Below the pieces are notes generated by a model. That model made no database searches, had not been told where the DNA came from, and saw only the letters and a list, made by a program, of their open reading frames with translations. A stretch of DNA of 64,000 nucleotides from Magnetococcales bacterium. GTDB taxonomy: Bacteria; Pseudomonadota; Magnetococcia; Magnetococcales; Magnetaquicoccaceae. The position numbers and the translations under genes are program-made. The stretch spans positions 186,001 through 250,000 of the forward strand of contig JADGAZ010000001.1 of NCBI GenBank assembly GCA_015231755.1. The letters run 5' to 3'. Of the stretch, positions 52,067 through 60,797 are shown piece by piece (positions within the stretch are counted from its first letter, which is position 1; every line of letters begins with the position of its first letter).

Positions 52067-54241
52067 TCAGCAGTCTCCCACGCAGGGCAGATGGATGAAG
52101 ACCGTGGTGCCGCTGTCCACCTCGGACTCGAAGCGCAGTCGGCCACCATGATTCTTGATGATCGAGGCGGAAATGGAAAGTCCCAAACCGGTTCCTCCCC
52201 GTTCCAGACGGGTGGTGAAAAAGGGTTCGGTGATTTTTTCCAGATAGGTGGGATGAATCCCCCGACCGTGATCCCGCACGATCAGTACCACCTCATGGCC
52301 CGATTCGTCCAGGGTGGCTTCCAGATGGACCGCCCGGTTCCGGTCCGGCAGGGATTGCAGGGCGTTGACGATCACGTTGATCAGCACCTGTTCCAGTTGC
52401 CGGGCATTGCCCATGACCGGAGGCAGATGGGGCGGAATGTGGGAGATGAACCGTTCCGTGTGTTTCTGGATGGTGTTGTTGAGCAGCAGCAGAGTCCCTT
52501 GAGTCAACTGGTGGAGGTCCACGGGCTGCTTGTCCATCCCCGTATCGTCCCGGGCGAGGTTTTTGAGCAGTTCGACGATTTTCTTGATCCGTTCGGTATT
52601 TTCCAGGATCCAGCCGATGATGCGGGGGATTTTTTCCCCCATTTCGGAGTAGGGCAGGCCAGAAATGGCGAACTCCCCGTTTTCGCGGAAGTATTCGTCC
52701 AGGATCGGCTTGACCGTATTCCAGGCGTCGGCCAGCAAGGAGGCGTTGTAGTAGATGGAGTTGTTGGGATTGTTGATTTCGTGGGCCACGCCGGCGGCCA
52801 TGAGACCCAACGAGGCGAGACGGGCATTTTTGGCCGCTTGTTCCTGAAGCATTTTGTTGTCGGAGATGTCGGTGGCCACCACCATGGCGGAGGTGATGCC
52901 GGTCTCTTCGTTCAGGGGGACGATGCGCACCTCCCACCATCGATCATTCCTGGCCCGGTGGTGGAAGTGGTTGGTCTCGTGCAGATCGAAGGCCCGTTCC
53001 AGAGCCTGGAGGTACTCCTTACGGAACTCCGGCGAAGCCGCCCGCAACGGATCCGCGGGATCCGACTCTCCGGACGCGGGCAGACGATTCACCAGCAACG
53101 GTCGTCCCTTCCGGTCCACCAGACGGATGATGTCCGGCGAACGGTGAAACAGCACGCTCAACAGCCGTTCCGATTTTTCCAGTTGTTGGGCCATGTCGGT
53201 ACGGATGGCCAGATCGGTCTTGATGCGCAGCAGATAGTGGGTCAACAGCCAGGTGAGCAGAATGCCGGTCATCAGGGTAACCCAGTCACCATGGATGAAC
53301 CATTCGGCGGAACGGAAATGGCTGGTCTGGGAACAGGTGATCGACCAGTGCTGATTGCCCAGACGGGTGGTGGCGGACAGCTTGGGATCCGGCTGTGTGA
53401 GCCAGCGTTGCCAATCCTCGGGATGGTGGAAGGTGAAGCTGGAGTCGGTGAGACGGGAGGCGTAAAAGTGCAAAAAACGTTCGGCCTCGGAGGCCTGGTC
53501 GTCGAGGATCATGCACTCCACGCCCCGGGGTTCCAGCATGGAGATGGCCTCTTCGGCCAGATTGGCAAACTGGAACACCCCGATGATGTAACCTTTCAGA
53601 CCGTGATGGCGTTCCAGAACCGTGGCCAGTGCCACGTTGGGCTGATAGACCGGCTGGGCGGCGAGAAAACCGAGACGGTGGGGATTGTCCGGGGAGAGGG
53701 GAATGCGACCGCTGACCACCATGCGGCCTGTGTCTCTGGCTTCTTCCAGGAGCTTGCGTCGCGTGGGATCGGAATAGTGGTCCAGGCCGACGTGTGTCAT
53801 GGCTCCATCGGATGGCTCCTGAAAGTGGATCCGGGCCTGTTCGTCGCCGTTGGATCCGGGGGCCGGCTCCATGGGAACCCATTGCAGGGATTCGATTTCC
53901 GGATAACGGGAGCGGATCAGGTTCGCCACCTGCTGGAAGGTCGGCTCCTGAATCCCGGGGGAGGACAGAAACAGATCGTTGAGTTCATGAATGGCGCCCA
54001 GGGCCGATTCCAGCCCTTTGCGCACCGCCCGGTGACGGTCCTGGGCGACCCATTCAAACTCCTGTTTCAGATGATGGGTGATTTGCGCCCGTACCCCGAA
54101 AAAGGTCACCACGGAAAACAGCAGTCCGGAGGTGGCCACCAGCAGAATCATGCTGTGGGTGCGCAGAAACGGATCCCTTTTTGGCCATTGGGCGGGAAGA
54201 GGATCCGGGGAGGGCGGTTGGAAAGAGGGAACAGGGTTCAT
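52067..54241 (-). CDS. CHASE-domain PAS sensor histidine kinase
   Basis: A 724-residue inner-membrane kinase. TM1 is near residues 30-52. A periplasmic CHASE domain follows (PTFQQVANLIRSRYPEIESLQWVP, GLDHYSDPTRRKLLEEARDTG), then TM2 near 324-344, PAS/PAC (LLSVLFHRSPDIIRLVDRKG ... VVATDIS), HisKA of the NtrB/HPK4 type (GVAHEINNPNNSIYYNASLL) and HATPase_c ([33 protein letters not shown]). This kinase class typically partners sigma-54 response regulators, here the one directly downstream. The ligand is unknown. Its start is 86 bases from the divergent phoB. Confidence 0.93.
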   Translation of the reverse strand: MNPVPSFQPPSPDPLPAQWPKRDPFLRTHSMILLVATSGLLFSVVTFFGVRAQITHHLKQEFEWVAQDRHRAVRKGLESALGAIHELNDLFLSSPGIQEPTFQQVANLIRSRYPEIESLQWVPMEPAPGSNGDEQARIHFQEPSDGAMTHVGLDHYSDPTRRKLLEEARDTGRMVVSGRIPLSPDNPHRLGFLAAQPVYQPNVALATVLERHHGLKGYIIGVFQFANLAEEAISMLEPRGVECMILDDQASEAERFLHFYASRLTDSSFTFHHPEDWQRWLTQPDPKLSATTRLGNQHWSITCSQTSHFRSAEWFIHGDWVTLMTGILLTWLLTHYLLRIKTDLAIRTDMAQQLEKSERLLSVLFHRSPDIIRLVDRKGRPLLVNRLPASGESDPADPLRAASPEFRKEYLQALERAFDLHETNHFHHRARNDRWWEVRIVPLNEETGITSAMVVATDISDNKMLQEQAAKNARLASLGLMAAGVAHEINNPNNSIYYNASLLADAWNTVKPILDEYFRENGEFAISGLPYSEMGEKIPRIIGWILENTERIKKIVELLKNLARDDTGMDKQPVDLHQLTQGTLLLLNNTIQKHTERFISHIPPHLPPVMGNARQLEQVLINVIVNALQSLPDRNRAVHLEATLDESGHEVVLIVRDHGRGIHPTYLEKITEPFFTTRLERGGTGLGLSISASIIKNHGGRLRFESEVDSGTTVFIHLPCVGDC

Positions 54242-54327
54242 GGTGTCCGTGGGAGTGGTCTGGATTCGGCCCGGTACCCGTTTCTGGGAGCGAGCAGGGC
54301 CGTTGGCACGATAATGGGGGGGTGGCT

Positions 54328-55032
54328 ATGAGTGTTTTGCGTTCCAAGGTGTTGATCATCGATGACGAATCCGCCATTCGGGATACGGTCTGTCTGATTC
54401 TGGCCAATGCCGGGTTTGAAAGTCTGGAAGCCTCCAGCGTTCACGAAGCCCAGGGGCTGTTGCGGCACATCACCCCCAATTTGATCCTTTTGGATTGGAT
54501 GCTCAAGGGAGTTTCGGGACTGGAGTATTTGCGTCTGCTCAAAAAAGATGAAATCACCCGACCCATTCCGGTCATCATGCTCACCGCCCGGGGCGAGGAG
54601 TCGGACAAGGTCAACGGTCTGGAGCAGGGCGCGGATGATTATATCACCAAACCGTTTTCCGCCAAGGAGTTGCTTGCCCGGATCAAGGTGGCGTTGCGTC
54701 GCATCGAACCCGTTTCTCTGGAAGATGAGGTGGTCTTCGATGAACTGGTGCTCAATCGCGCCAAGCATACCATCCGGATCGGTCATCAATCCCTCAAGTG
54801 CAGTGCCATGGAGTTCCGATTGTTGGGTTTTTTCATCACCCATCCGGATCGGGTCTACCATCGGGATCAGTTGTTGGATCTGGTATGGGGGCGCAATGTT
54901 CATGTGGGGGATCGCACGGTGGATGTGCATGTACGTTCCCTGCGCAAATTGTTGGAACCGTCTGGCAAGGAGGGGTTGCTGCAAACGGTTCGGGGTGCGG
55001 GATACATGTTTTCGGCCAATTTGCAATCATGA
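54328..55032 (+). CDS. phoB: OmpR-family response regulator, PhoB-like
   Basis: A 234-residue regulator with a receiver (acidic pair in IIDDESAI, Asp in LILLDWMLKGVSG, Lys in YITKPFSAKEL) and a C-terminal winged helix (CSAMEFRLLGFFITHPDRVYHRDQLLDLVWG, VGDRTVDVHVRSLRKLLEP, GLLQTVRGAGYMF). The C-terminus is close to PhoB. Gene context (PhoR-like kinase overlapping, phosphate genes around) supports the PhoB assignment. The ATG at 54328 is the domain start; the open frame upstream lies in the divergent promoter region. No convincing Pho box was found by eye. Confidence 0.9.
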   Translation: MSVLRSKVLIIDDESAIRDTVCLILANAGFESLEASSVHEAQGLLRHITPNLILLDWMLKGVSGLEYLRLLKKDEITRPIPVIMLTARGEESDKVNGLEQGADDYITKPFSAKELLARIKVALRRIEPVSLEDEVVFDELVLNRAKHTIRIGHQSLKCSAMEFRLLGFFITHPDRVYHRDQLLDLVWGRNVHVGDRTVDVHVRSLRKLLEPSGKEGLLQTVRGAGYMFSANLQS

Positions 55033-56306
55033 TTCCGAAAAGCGGGATGGCATGGATTTTTTTGCTGTCTTTTGCGCCGGCTGTGTTGTTGAGCCTGCGC
55101 CATGTCCCGTGGATCGTCTGGGTGGTGCCGGTGGTGTTGGCGTATGCGTTCCGACGGCAATGGGAGGGGGAAGGGGAGTCCGACCGACGGGCCATGCTGG
55201 AGCGGCAGGAAGAGCCGCCTGACTTTTGCTTCGCCTTTGAAACCGGTTCAAGCACCCGCGAACGCTGGAAAAGCGCCATTTTGCGTTGGCGCATGGCGGT
55301 GGATGCCCTGCCCGACGGGGTGTTGATGCTGGATTATCGTTTTGCCCTGTGCTGGTTCAATCCCGAGGCGCGTCATTTGTTGGGATTGTTCGACCAACGT
55401 GATCTGGGCAAGCCTTTGGCCTATCGTCTGGGACAGCCGGTGCTGGACGACTATCTGCAACGGGGGGATTTCAGTCAACCCCTTGATCTGCCTTCGCCGG
55501 TGGATGGGGGGCGCATGCTGAATCTTCGGTTTGTGCTGCTGGAACAAGAGCATTTCTGGCTGGTATTGGTTCTGGATATTACCGATAGATATCAAATGGA
55601 TCGTCAGCATCGGGACTTCATGGACAACATTTCCCACGAATTGAAGACCCCCATCACCGTGTTTCGCGGGGTGCTGGAGTTGTTGCCGGATTTGCCCCAG
55701 GACTCCCCCCAGTGGGAAAACGCCCTGGGTTTGTTGCGCAAACAGACCCAGCGCATGCAAAACCTGATCGAAGATCAGACCGCCTTGCTGCGGCTTGGTC
55801 CTGCCCGTCACGGTTTTCCGGTGGAGGCGGTGGCCATGGAGCCGTTTCTCCAGGAGATGATCGAGGCGGCGGAATCGTTGAGCGGTGCGCGCAAACACGT
55901 TTTTCTGTTGAGCTGTGAGGATGGATTTGCGTTTCACGTCAATCGGGAGTTGTTGCGTTGTGTGGTGGCCAATCTGCTGTTCAACGCGGTCAACCATACC
56001 CCGGATCAAACCGAGGTGCGGGTGGAGTGGAAACAGGATGATCGTCGCCGTCCAACCTTGACCGTGGGTGACAACGGGCCGGGGATTGCCAGTTATCATC
56101 TGCCGAGACTGACGGAAAAGTATTACCGGGTGACGTTCCAGAGCGGAAACAGCCGGAAGCATCATCCCGAATATCAGGGCACCGGCCTGGGACTCTCCTT
56201 GGTGAAAGAGGCCATGGAACGGGCGCAGGGCAAGTTAGAGATCGTCAGTCAGGCGGGAATCGGCAGTCGTTTCATCTGTCGTTTTCCGGCTGTTGCGGAG
56301 GTTTGA
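55029..56306 (+). CDS. phoR: PhoR-like sensor histidine kinase
   Basis: A 425-residue kinase with PhoR layout: a short N-terminal membrane hairpin (about 6-45) without a periplasmic domain, a PAS domain (AVDALPDGVLMLDYRFALCWFNPEA), HisKA (DFMDNISHELKTPITVFRGVLELL) and HATPase_c (VANLLFNAVNHTP, DNGPGI, GTGLGLSLVKEAM). PhoR of this type senses phosphate state through the Pst-PhoU complex rather than by a periplasmic ligand. The ATG overlaps the phoB stop. A DUF47 gene follows 64 bases downstream and may act as the PhoU-like partner. Confidence 0.9.
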   Translation: MIPKSGMAWIFLLSFAPAVLLSLRHVPWIVWVVPVVLAYAFRRQWEGEGESDRRAMLERQEEPPDFCFAFETGSSTRERWKSAILRWRMAVDALPDGVLMLDYRFALCWFNPEARHLLGLFDQRDLGKPLAYRLGQPVLDDYLQRGDFSQPLDLPSPVDGGRMLNLRFVLLEQEHFWLVLVLDITDRYQMDRQHRDFMDNISHELKTPITVFRGVLELLPDLPQDSPQWENALGLLRKQTQRMQNLIEDQTALLRLGPARHGFPVEAVAMEPFLQEMIEAAESLSGARKHVFLLSCEDGFAFHVNRELLRCVVANLLFNAVNHTPDQTEVRVEWKQDDRRRPTLTVGDNGPGIASYHLPRLTEKYYRVTFQSGNSRKHHPEYQGTGLGLSLVKEAMERAQGKLEIVSQAGIGSRFICRFPAVAEV

Positions 56307-56370
56307 CCGTCGTTGTGGCGCGTCATGCGTGTTGAATGACCCATTAACCCAAAAGAACAAGGAGATTTTC

Positions 56371-57045
56371 ATGAGCAAAATGCTGGATCATATTCTGCCC
56401 CCCATGCCCGCGTTTTTGAACATGGTCAGCGATCAGGCGGAACTGTTGGCCAAATGCATGGTGACCGCCGTGGATTGTCTGAACGATCCGGATTCCATCC
56501 GTTACCAAGCGTTGGCCGACATCGATACCAAGGCCAAGGAGTTGCGCAGCCGTCATTTGGACAAATTGAACGACTCCTTTTCCACGCCGATTGATCGTGC
56601 CGATCTGTTGCAGGCGATCAATACCCTGGAAATTCCCGTGGAGACCATGCGGGAAGCGTTGGAAGAGATGCGCGCCTTGAAGGTTTCGTCGGACCGCTAC
56701 TGTCTGGAAATGGCCGTGGTGCTGCGGGAGGCGGCGTCGGCGCTGCATCGTGGTTATTCCAGGCTGGCCACCAAACCAGGCATGTCCGAACCCGAAGCCC
56801 AGATGGCCATGCAGGCGCCCGCCAGTGTGGATCATGTGTATCGCAAGGCGGTGGGCAAACTGTTCACCATTGATGACGACACAAAACAGGCCCTCGCCCA
56901 GGAAGAAGATACCCATATCGCCACCTTCATCCAGACGGTGGATATCCTCAAGCGTCGCGAGGCTTATCGTCATTTGCGCACCATCTCGGTCCAGATGGGA
57001 GAGGCTGCCGCTGTGCTGCACAGCATTGTCATGCAGAACGGTTGA
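56371..57045 (+). CDS. DUF47/PhoU-like protein (copy C)
   Basis: A 224-residue helical protein of the PhoU-like group. Shared features with copies A, D and E: PPMPAFLNMVSDQAELLAKCM, the segment LNDSFSTPIDRADLLQAI and the C-terminal LKRREAYRHLRTISVQMGEAAAVLHSIVMQNG. The ATG follows AAGGAGA. It comes straight after phoR, before a strong terminator at 57102, so it may be the PhoU of this PhoBR system, or an accessory of the Pit encoded next. Which is true cannot be settled from sequence. Confidence 0.85.
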   Translation: MSKMLDHILPPMPAFLNMVSDQAELLAKCMVTAVDCLNDPDSIRYQALADIDTKAKELRSRHLDKLNDSFSTPIDRADLLQAINTLEIPVETMREALEEMRALKVSSDRYCLEMAVVLREAASALHRGYSRLATKPGMSEPEAQMAMQAPASVDHVYRKAVGKLFTIDDDTKQALAQEEDTHIATFIQTVDILKRREAYRHLRTISVQMGEAAAVLHSIVMQNG

Positions 57046-57101
57046 TTTCATATCCGTTGCGCCATGGTGTGTGGCGCGGGGGGTATGGGTTTTGACAAGT
57101 G

Positions 57102-57133
57102 TGAGGGAGGCGAAAGTCTCCCTCATTTTTTTT
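57102..57133 (+). terminator. rho-independent terminator of phoB-phoR-DUF47
   Basis: TGAGGGAG and CTCCCTCA form a perfect 8-bp stem with an 8-base loop, followed by eight T residues (57126-57133). Confidence 0.92.
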
Positions 57134-57463
57134 GGATTTTTTATTATTTTAATTATTGTTTATCCAATGATAAATTTTTCAAAAGGATGAATCGATCATT
57201 TAAGATATCCAATGATCGATTACTGTTATGGATAAAGTTTGTCAGTATTTAATGGACCCTTAATAATCCCTTTATCAGGTGTTAACAAAGCTTCGTTACA
57301 ATGCGGCACCATTGATTAACGGATTGTTTGTCTTGGGGGTCGTTCGTCCGGAGACGACGATCAACACGGTCTGGTTACCATTCATTTCCAAAAGGAGCAG
57401 AGGTTATACAGATGGATAACAGAATTTTCAGGAACATTAAAATCACGGGAGAGGTGAGGCACG
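57134..57463. other. AT-rich 330-bp region before the second Pit gene
   Basis: No gene is visible. The stretch is markedly AT-rich (runs of TTAAT, TTATT) and must hold the promoter of the Pit-DUF47 operon. Two ATCGAT-type inverted bits near 57190-57220 (ATGATCGAT/ATCGATCAT-like) and a GTTAACAAAGC...GTTAC segment at 57281-57299 might be regulator sites; none fits a Pho box well. Confidence 0.4.
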
Positions 57464-58522
57464 ATGGATAATACCACGATTATGATGATGATGTGGACAG
57501 CGATTGTCATTGTGCTGATTTTCGACTTCACCAATGGCTTCCACGACGCCTCGAATATCACCGGGACCATCATCGCCTCCCGGGCCATGACCCCCATCCA
57601 GGCGGCGCTCCTCACCGGAGTGTTTCACTTCATCGGGCCGTTGCTCGGTGGCACGGCGGTGGCCAATACCATCGGAAAGTTCGTCAAGATCGATGACTTG
57701 AATGCGAACATGTCGCTGATGATATTATTATGCGGCATTTTCGGGTCGATCTTTTGGAACATTTTCACTTGGTGGTTTGGTTTGCCCTCTTCCTCGTCTC
57801 ACGCCCTGGTGGGTGGTGTGGCGGGTGCGGTGCTGTTCGCCGCCGGTTCCAATCACGTGATGTGGGGTTGGGAAGATTTGATCTTGAAGGGCAAGATGTC
57901 CGGCGTGATGAAAGTGGTGTTGTCGTTGTTTGTGTCACCCATTCTGGGTTTCTGGTTTGCGTGGATTTTTCAGAAGATCATACGACGACTGGTGGCCAAC
58001 GCCAAACCGCGGATTGATGGGTTTTTCAAGTATTCCCAGTGGATCAGCGCGGCGGCTCTGTCGTTCTCCCACGGCACCAATGACGCGCAAAAAAGCATGG
58101 GCATCATCTCTCTGGCCTTGCTGCTGGGGGGGAGTATCGACAAGTTCTATGTGCCCACCTGGGTGATCTGGATTTGTGCGGCCCTCATCACGGCGGGCAA
58201 CATGTTCGGCGGCTGGCGCATCGTGCGTACCGTGGGCTTCGGCATCTTCCGGGTTCGTCCCATCCACTCCTTCAATGCCCAACTGACGGCTTCCGCGGTG
58301 ATCTTCGGCGCCGCCACCATGGGCGCTCCGGTCTCCACCACCCACGTGGCTTCCTCCAGCATCATGGGTGTGGGCACCGCCGAACAGCCCAAAGCGGTCA
58401 AATGGCGCAAAGGCAAGGAGATCTTCGCCACCTGGATCCTCACCATTCCCGGCTCCGGCCTGGTGGGTGGTTTGACCTACCTGTTGGCCGATCTGCTTAC
58501 CGGTGTCAGCGGCGTGCGCTGA
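57464..58522 (+). CDS. pit: low-affinity inorganic phosphate transporter, Pit family (copy 2)
   Basis: A 352-residue PiT-family permease. Signatures FDFTNGFHDASNITG and SHGTNDAQKSMGI, plus SSSSHALVGGVAGA and PVSTTHVASSSIMGVG, match copy 1 (47350-48393), and long blocks are shared, so the two are recent paralogues or conserved variants. It is followed by a DUF47 gene 66 bases downstream in one operon ended by a terminator. The mirrored arrangement (DUF47 and Pit on both arms of the island) suggests duplication with strand inversion. Confidence 0.93.
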   Translation: MDNTTIMMMMWTAIVIVLIFDFTNGFHDASNITGTIIASRAMTPIQAALLTGVFHFIGPLLGGTAVANTIGKFVKIDDLNANMSLMILLCGIFGSIFWNIFTWWFGLPSSSSHALVGGVAGAVLFAAGSNHVMWGWEDLILKGKMSGVMKVVLSLFVSPILGFWFAWIFQKIIRRLVANAKPRIDGFFKYSQWISAAALSFSHGTNDAQKSMGIISLALLLGGSIDKFYVPTWVIWICAALITAGNMFGGWRIVRTVGFGIFRVRPIHSFNAQLTASAVIFGAATMGAPVSTTHVASSSIMGVGTAEQPKAVKWRKGKEIFATWILTIPGSGLVGGLTYLLADLLTGVSGVR

Positions 58523-58588
58523 TCCGGTTCGATCCAACATCATTCACTTGAATTCAATACCCAGATTCAACTCACCAAGGAGAGTTTC

Positions 58589-59284
58589 ATGAGCGGTGGT
58601 TCTTCCCCCTTTACCAAGATGCTGGACAATGTTTTTCCGCGTATTCCCCCATTCCTGGATATGATCGGTGTGCAGGCCGAACTGTTGGCCAAGGGCATGA
58701 CTGTGGCGGTGGATTATCTTTCCGAGTCGTCCACGGCCAGATTCCATGAAATCATGAAGATCGAAACCCAGGCCCAGGAGTTGCGGGAGAAACATCTGGA
58801 TGTGTTGAACAATGCCTTTTCCACCCCCATCGATCGGGAAGATGTGCTGCGTTCCATCGTCAGCCTGGAAGTCCCGGTCCGCTCGATCCGGGTGGTGGTC
58901 GAGGAGATGGAAGCCCTCAAGATCAAAACCGACAACTACATGCTGGAAATGGCCGTGGTGTTGCGGGAATCCGCATCCGCCATGCAACGGGGCTTCTCCA
59001 AGCTCGACACCACCCCGGCCCAGGCCGAACCCGATGCCCAACTGGGATTGCAAACCCTGTCCAACGTGGACAAGGTGTACCGCAAGGCCCTGTCCAACCT
59101 CTACTCCATCGACGATGACCTGTCCAAAATGCGCGCCCGTGCCGATGGCGCCGAAATCCAGGCCATGATTCATGTGGTGGAAATGCTCAAGCGTCGCGAG
59201 ATCTATCGGCATCTGCGCAACATCGCCGGCAAACTGGGGGATACCGCCTCGGTGCTGCATGGCATCGTGATTCAGATCGGTTGA
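58589..59284 (+). CDS. DUF47/PhoU-like protein (copy D)
   Basis: A 231-residue helical protein with the same plan as copies A, C and E: FPRIPPFLDMIGVQAELLAKGM, LNNAFSTPIDREDVLRSIV and LKRREIYRHLRNIAGKLGDTASVLHGIVIQIG. It is closest to copies A and C by eye. It is the partner of the Pit gene upstream. The ATG has AAGGAGAG at the right distance. A rho-independent terminator follows at 59320. Confidence 0.86.
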   Translation: MSGGSSPFTKMLDNVFPRIPPFLDMIGVQAELLAKGMTVAVDYLSESSTARFHEIMKIETQAQELREKHLDVLNNAFSTPIDREDVLRSIVSLEVPVRSIRVVVEEMEALKIKTDNYMLEMAVVLRESASAMQRGFSKLDTTPAQAEPDAQLGLQTLSNVDKVYRKALSNLYSIDDDLSKMRARADGAEIQAMIHVVEMLKRREIYRHLRNIAGKLGDTASVLHGIVIQIG

Positions 59285-59319
59285 TTTTTGCAGCCATTCT
59301 GGCGGGGATTGGTTGCACG

Positions 59320-59353
59320 CCCCGGCTCCCTTTTGTGGGGGCCGGGGTTTTTT
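59320..59353. terminator. rho-independent terminator after Pit-DUF47
   Basis: An 11-bp GC-rich stem (59320-59330 with 59337-59347, one G-U pair on the plus strand) with a 6-base loop, followed by six T residues at 59348-59353. It may also act against read-through from pgk on the other strand. Confidence 0.85.
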
Positions 59354-59384
59354 GTTGGTGGTATTCCTGGAGGGTTGCTGGCTG

Positions 59385-60572
59385 TCACCCATCGGTCAAG
59401 GCGTCGATGGCCGGCAGGGTGCCTTTTTCCAGCAGTTCCAGAAAGGCGCCGCCGCCGGTGGAAATGAAGGAGATCCGATCCGCCACCCCCGCCTGTCTGA
59501 CCGCCGCGTCCGTATCCCCTCCACCGATGACCGTCAACCCTCGGGATGCGGCCACGGCCCTGGCCAGTTGCAGGGTGCCACGGGCAAAAGGAGCCATCTC
59601 GAAGACGCCCATGGGACCGTTCCACAAGATGGTTTGCATGTCTTTGAGCGCGGTGGTGAAATGACTCACCGTGCAGGGGCCAATGTCCAGTCCGAGCCAG
59701 TTGGCCGGAATCTCGTCGATGAAGACCTCACGGGTCTCGGCAGCCGGATCGATCCGTTGGGCGGTCACCACATCCAGCGGCAACAGCACCTCCACCCCCC
59801 GCTTTTGGGCCGCATCCATGGCTTTACGGGCGGTATCTAGCATGTCGGGTTCCACCATGGATCCCCCCACCGGTTTGCCCTGCGCGGCCAGAAAGGTGAA
59901 GGCCATGCCTCCACCGATCAGCAGCTTGTCCACTTTGGTGGTCAACGCTTCGATGACCCCAATTTTGGTGGAGATCTTCGATCCGCCGAGAATGGCGGCA
60001 AAAGGGCGTTCCGGCTGACGCACGCTTTTGTCGAACCAAGCGATTTCAGCCGCCAACAGGGTGCCCGCCACCATGGGCCGCACGAATTGTCCGATGCCCG
60101 CGTTGGAGGCGTGGGCGCGATGAGCGGCCCCGAAGGCGTCATTCACCACCACATCCGCCAATCTGGCCAACTGGCGGGCAAAATCCGGATCGTTCTTTTC
60201 CTCTCCGGGGTGGAAACGGACGTTTTCGAGCATCAGCACCTCACCCGGAGCCAGGGCTGAGACCAGAGCTTCCGTCTCTGCGCCTACGCAATCCGGCGCC
60301 AGGACAACCGGTTGTCCCAGCAATTGGGCCAGCCGTTCGGCCACCGGTTTCAGGGAATATTTTGCCTCCGGTTTTCCTTTGGGACGTCCCAGATGGGAGG
60401 CCAGAATCACCCGGGCGCCTTGTTCCATAGCGTGACGGATGGTGGGCAGGGCGGCACGGATGCGGGTATCTTCGCGGATGTGGCCCGTTTCGTCCTGGGG
60501 TACGTTGAAATCCACGCGAATCAGGAGACGTTTGTTCGACAGATCAACATCATGAATGGACAGCTTGCGCAT
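59385..60572 (-). CDS. pgk: phosphoglycerate kinase
   Basis: A 395-residue glycolytic/Calvin-cycle enzyme converting 1,3-bisphosphoglycerate and ADP to 3-phosphoglycerate and ATP. Motifs: LLIRVDFNVPQDE, ILASHLGRPKGKPEAKYSLKPVAERL, LMLENVRFHPGEEKNDPDFARQLA, FAAILGGSKISTKIGVIEAL and the C-terminal GGGDTDAAVRQAGVADRISFISTGGGAFLELLEKG. Full length and complete. It is a lone housekeeping gene inside the phosphate island; no gap, tkt or fba gene is adjacent. Confidence 0.97.
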   Translation of the reverse strand: MRKLSIHDVDLSNKRLLIRVDFNVPQDETGHIREDTRIRAALPTIRHAMEQGARVILASHLGRPKGKPEAKYSLKPVAERLAQLLGQPVVLAPDCVGAETEALVSALAPGEVLMLENVRFHPGEEKNDPDFARQLARLADVVVNDAFGAAHRAHASNAGIGQFVRPMVAGTLLAAEIAWFDKSVRQPERPFAAILGGSKISTKIGVIEALTTKVDKLLIGGGMAFTFLAAQGKPVGGSMVEPDMLDTARKAMDAAQKRGVEVLLPLDVVTAQRIDPAAETREVFIDEIPANWLGLDIGPCTVSHFTTALKDMQTILWNGPMGVFEMAPFARGTLQLARAVAASRGLTVIGGGDTDAAVRQAGVADRISFISTGGGAFLELLEKGTLPAIDALTDG

Positions 60573-60797
60573 GGTTTCCCCCGTGGCCCGGTTTGAAATT
60601 TTTAGATGAGGATGGTTTGTGTATATGTTTTATCGAATATATGTGTATATAAATATGCAGTCAAGAGAATATTTTGGTCGGCTTGCGATGGGATGCGGTG
60701 AGCGGATTTCCGGGTTGACCAGGACATCTGGATTAGTGTATATTTGATTTTGTGAATGTGTCGACAACGGCCAAACCACATCGAAGGGGATTTCCGG
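60573..60797. other. divergent promoter region between pgk and the permease
   Basis: No gene fits. An AT-rich stretch at 60616-60660 carries repeated TATATG-like units that could be an ArsR-type operator or a promoter. The permease ribosome-binding site AAGGGGA is at 60784-60790. Confidence 0.35.

Noticed and set aside
54304-54319. Perfect TGGCAC that could be a sigma-54 -24 element before phoB
   Set aside because: The -12 position reads TGGG rather than TTGC, so the promoter consensus is not met.
50630-54331. 1233-codon plus-strand open frame opposite the activator and CHASE kinase
   Set aside because: Composition is rich in Gly, His, Gln and Arg with no domain; the minus-strand genes have complete motifs.
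57220-57310. Pho box-like segments before the second Pit gene
   Set aside because: CTGTTAT and TTTGTCAG occur but are not spaced as two 7-bp halves 11 bases apart; no copy fits before pstS or copy E either.
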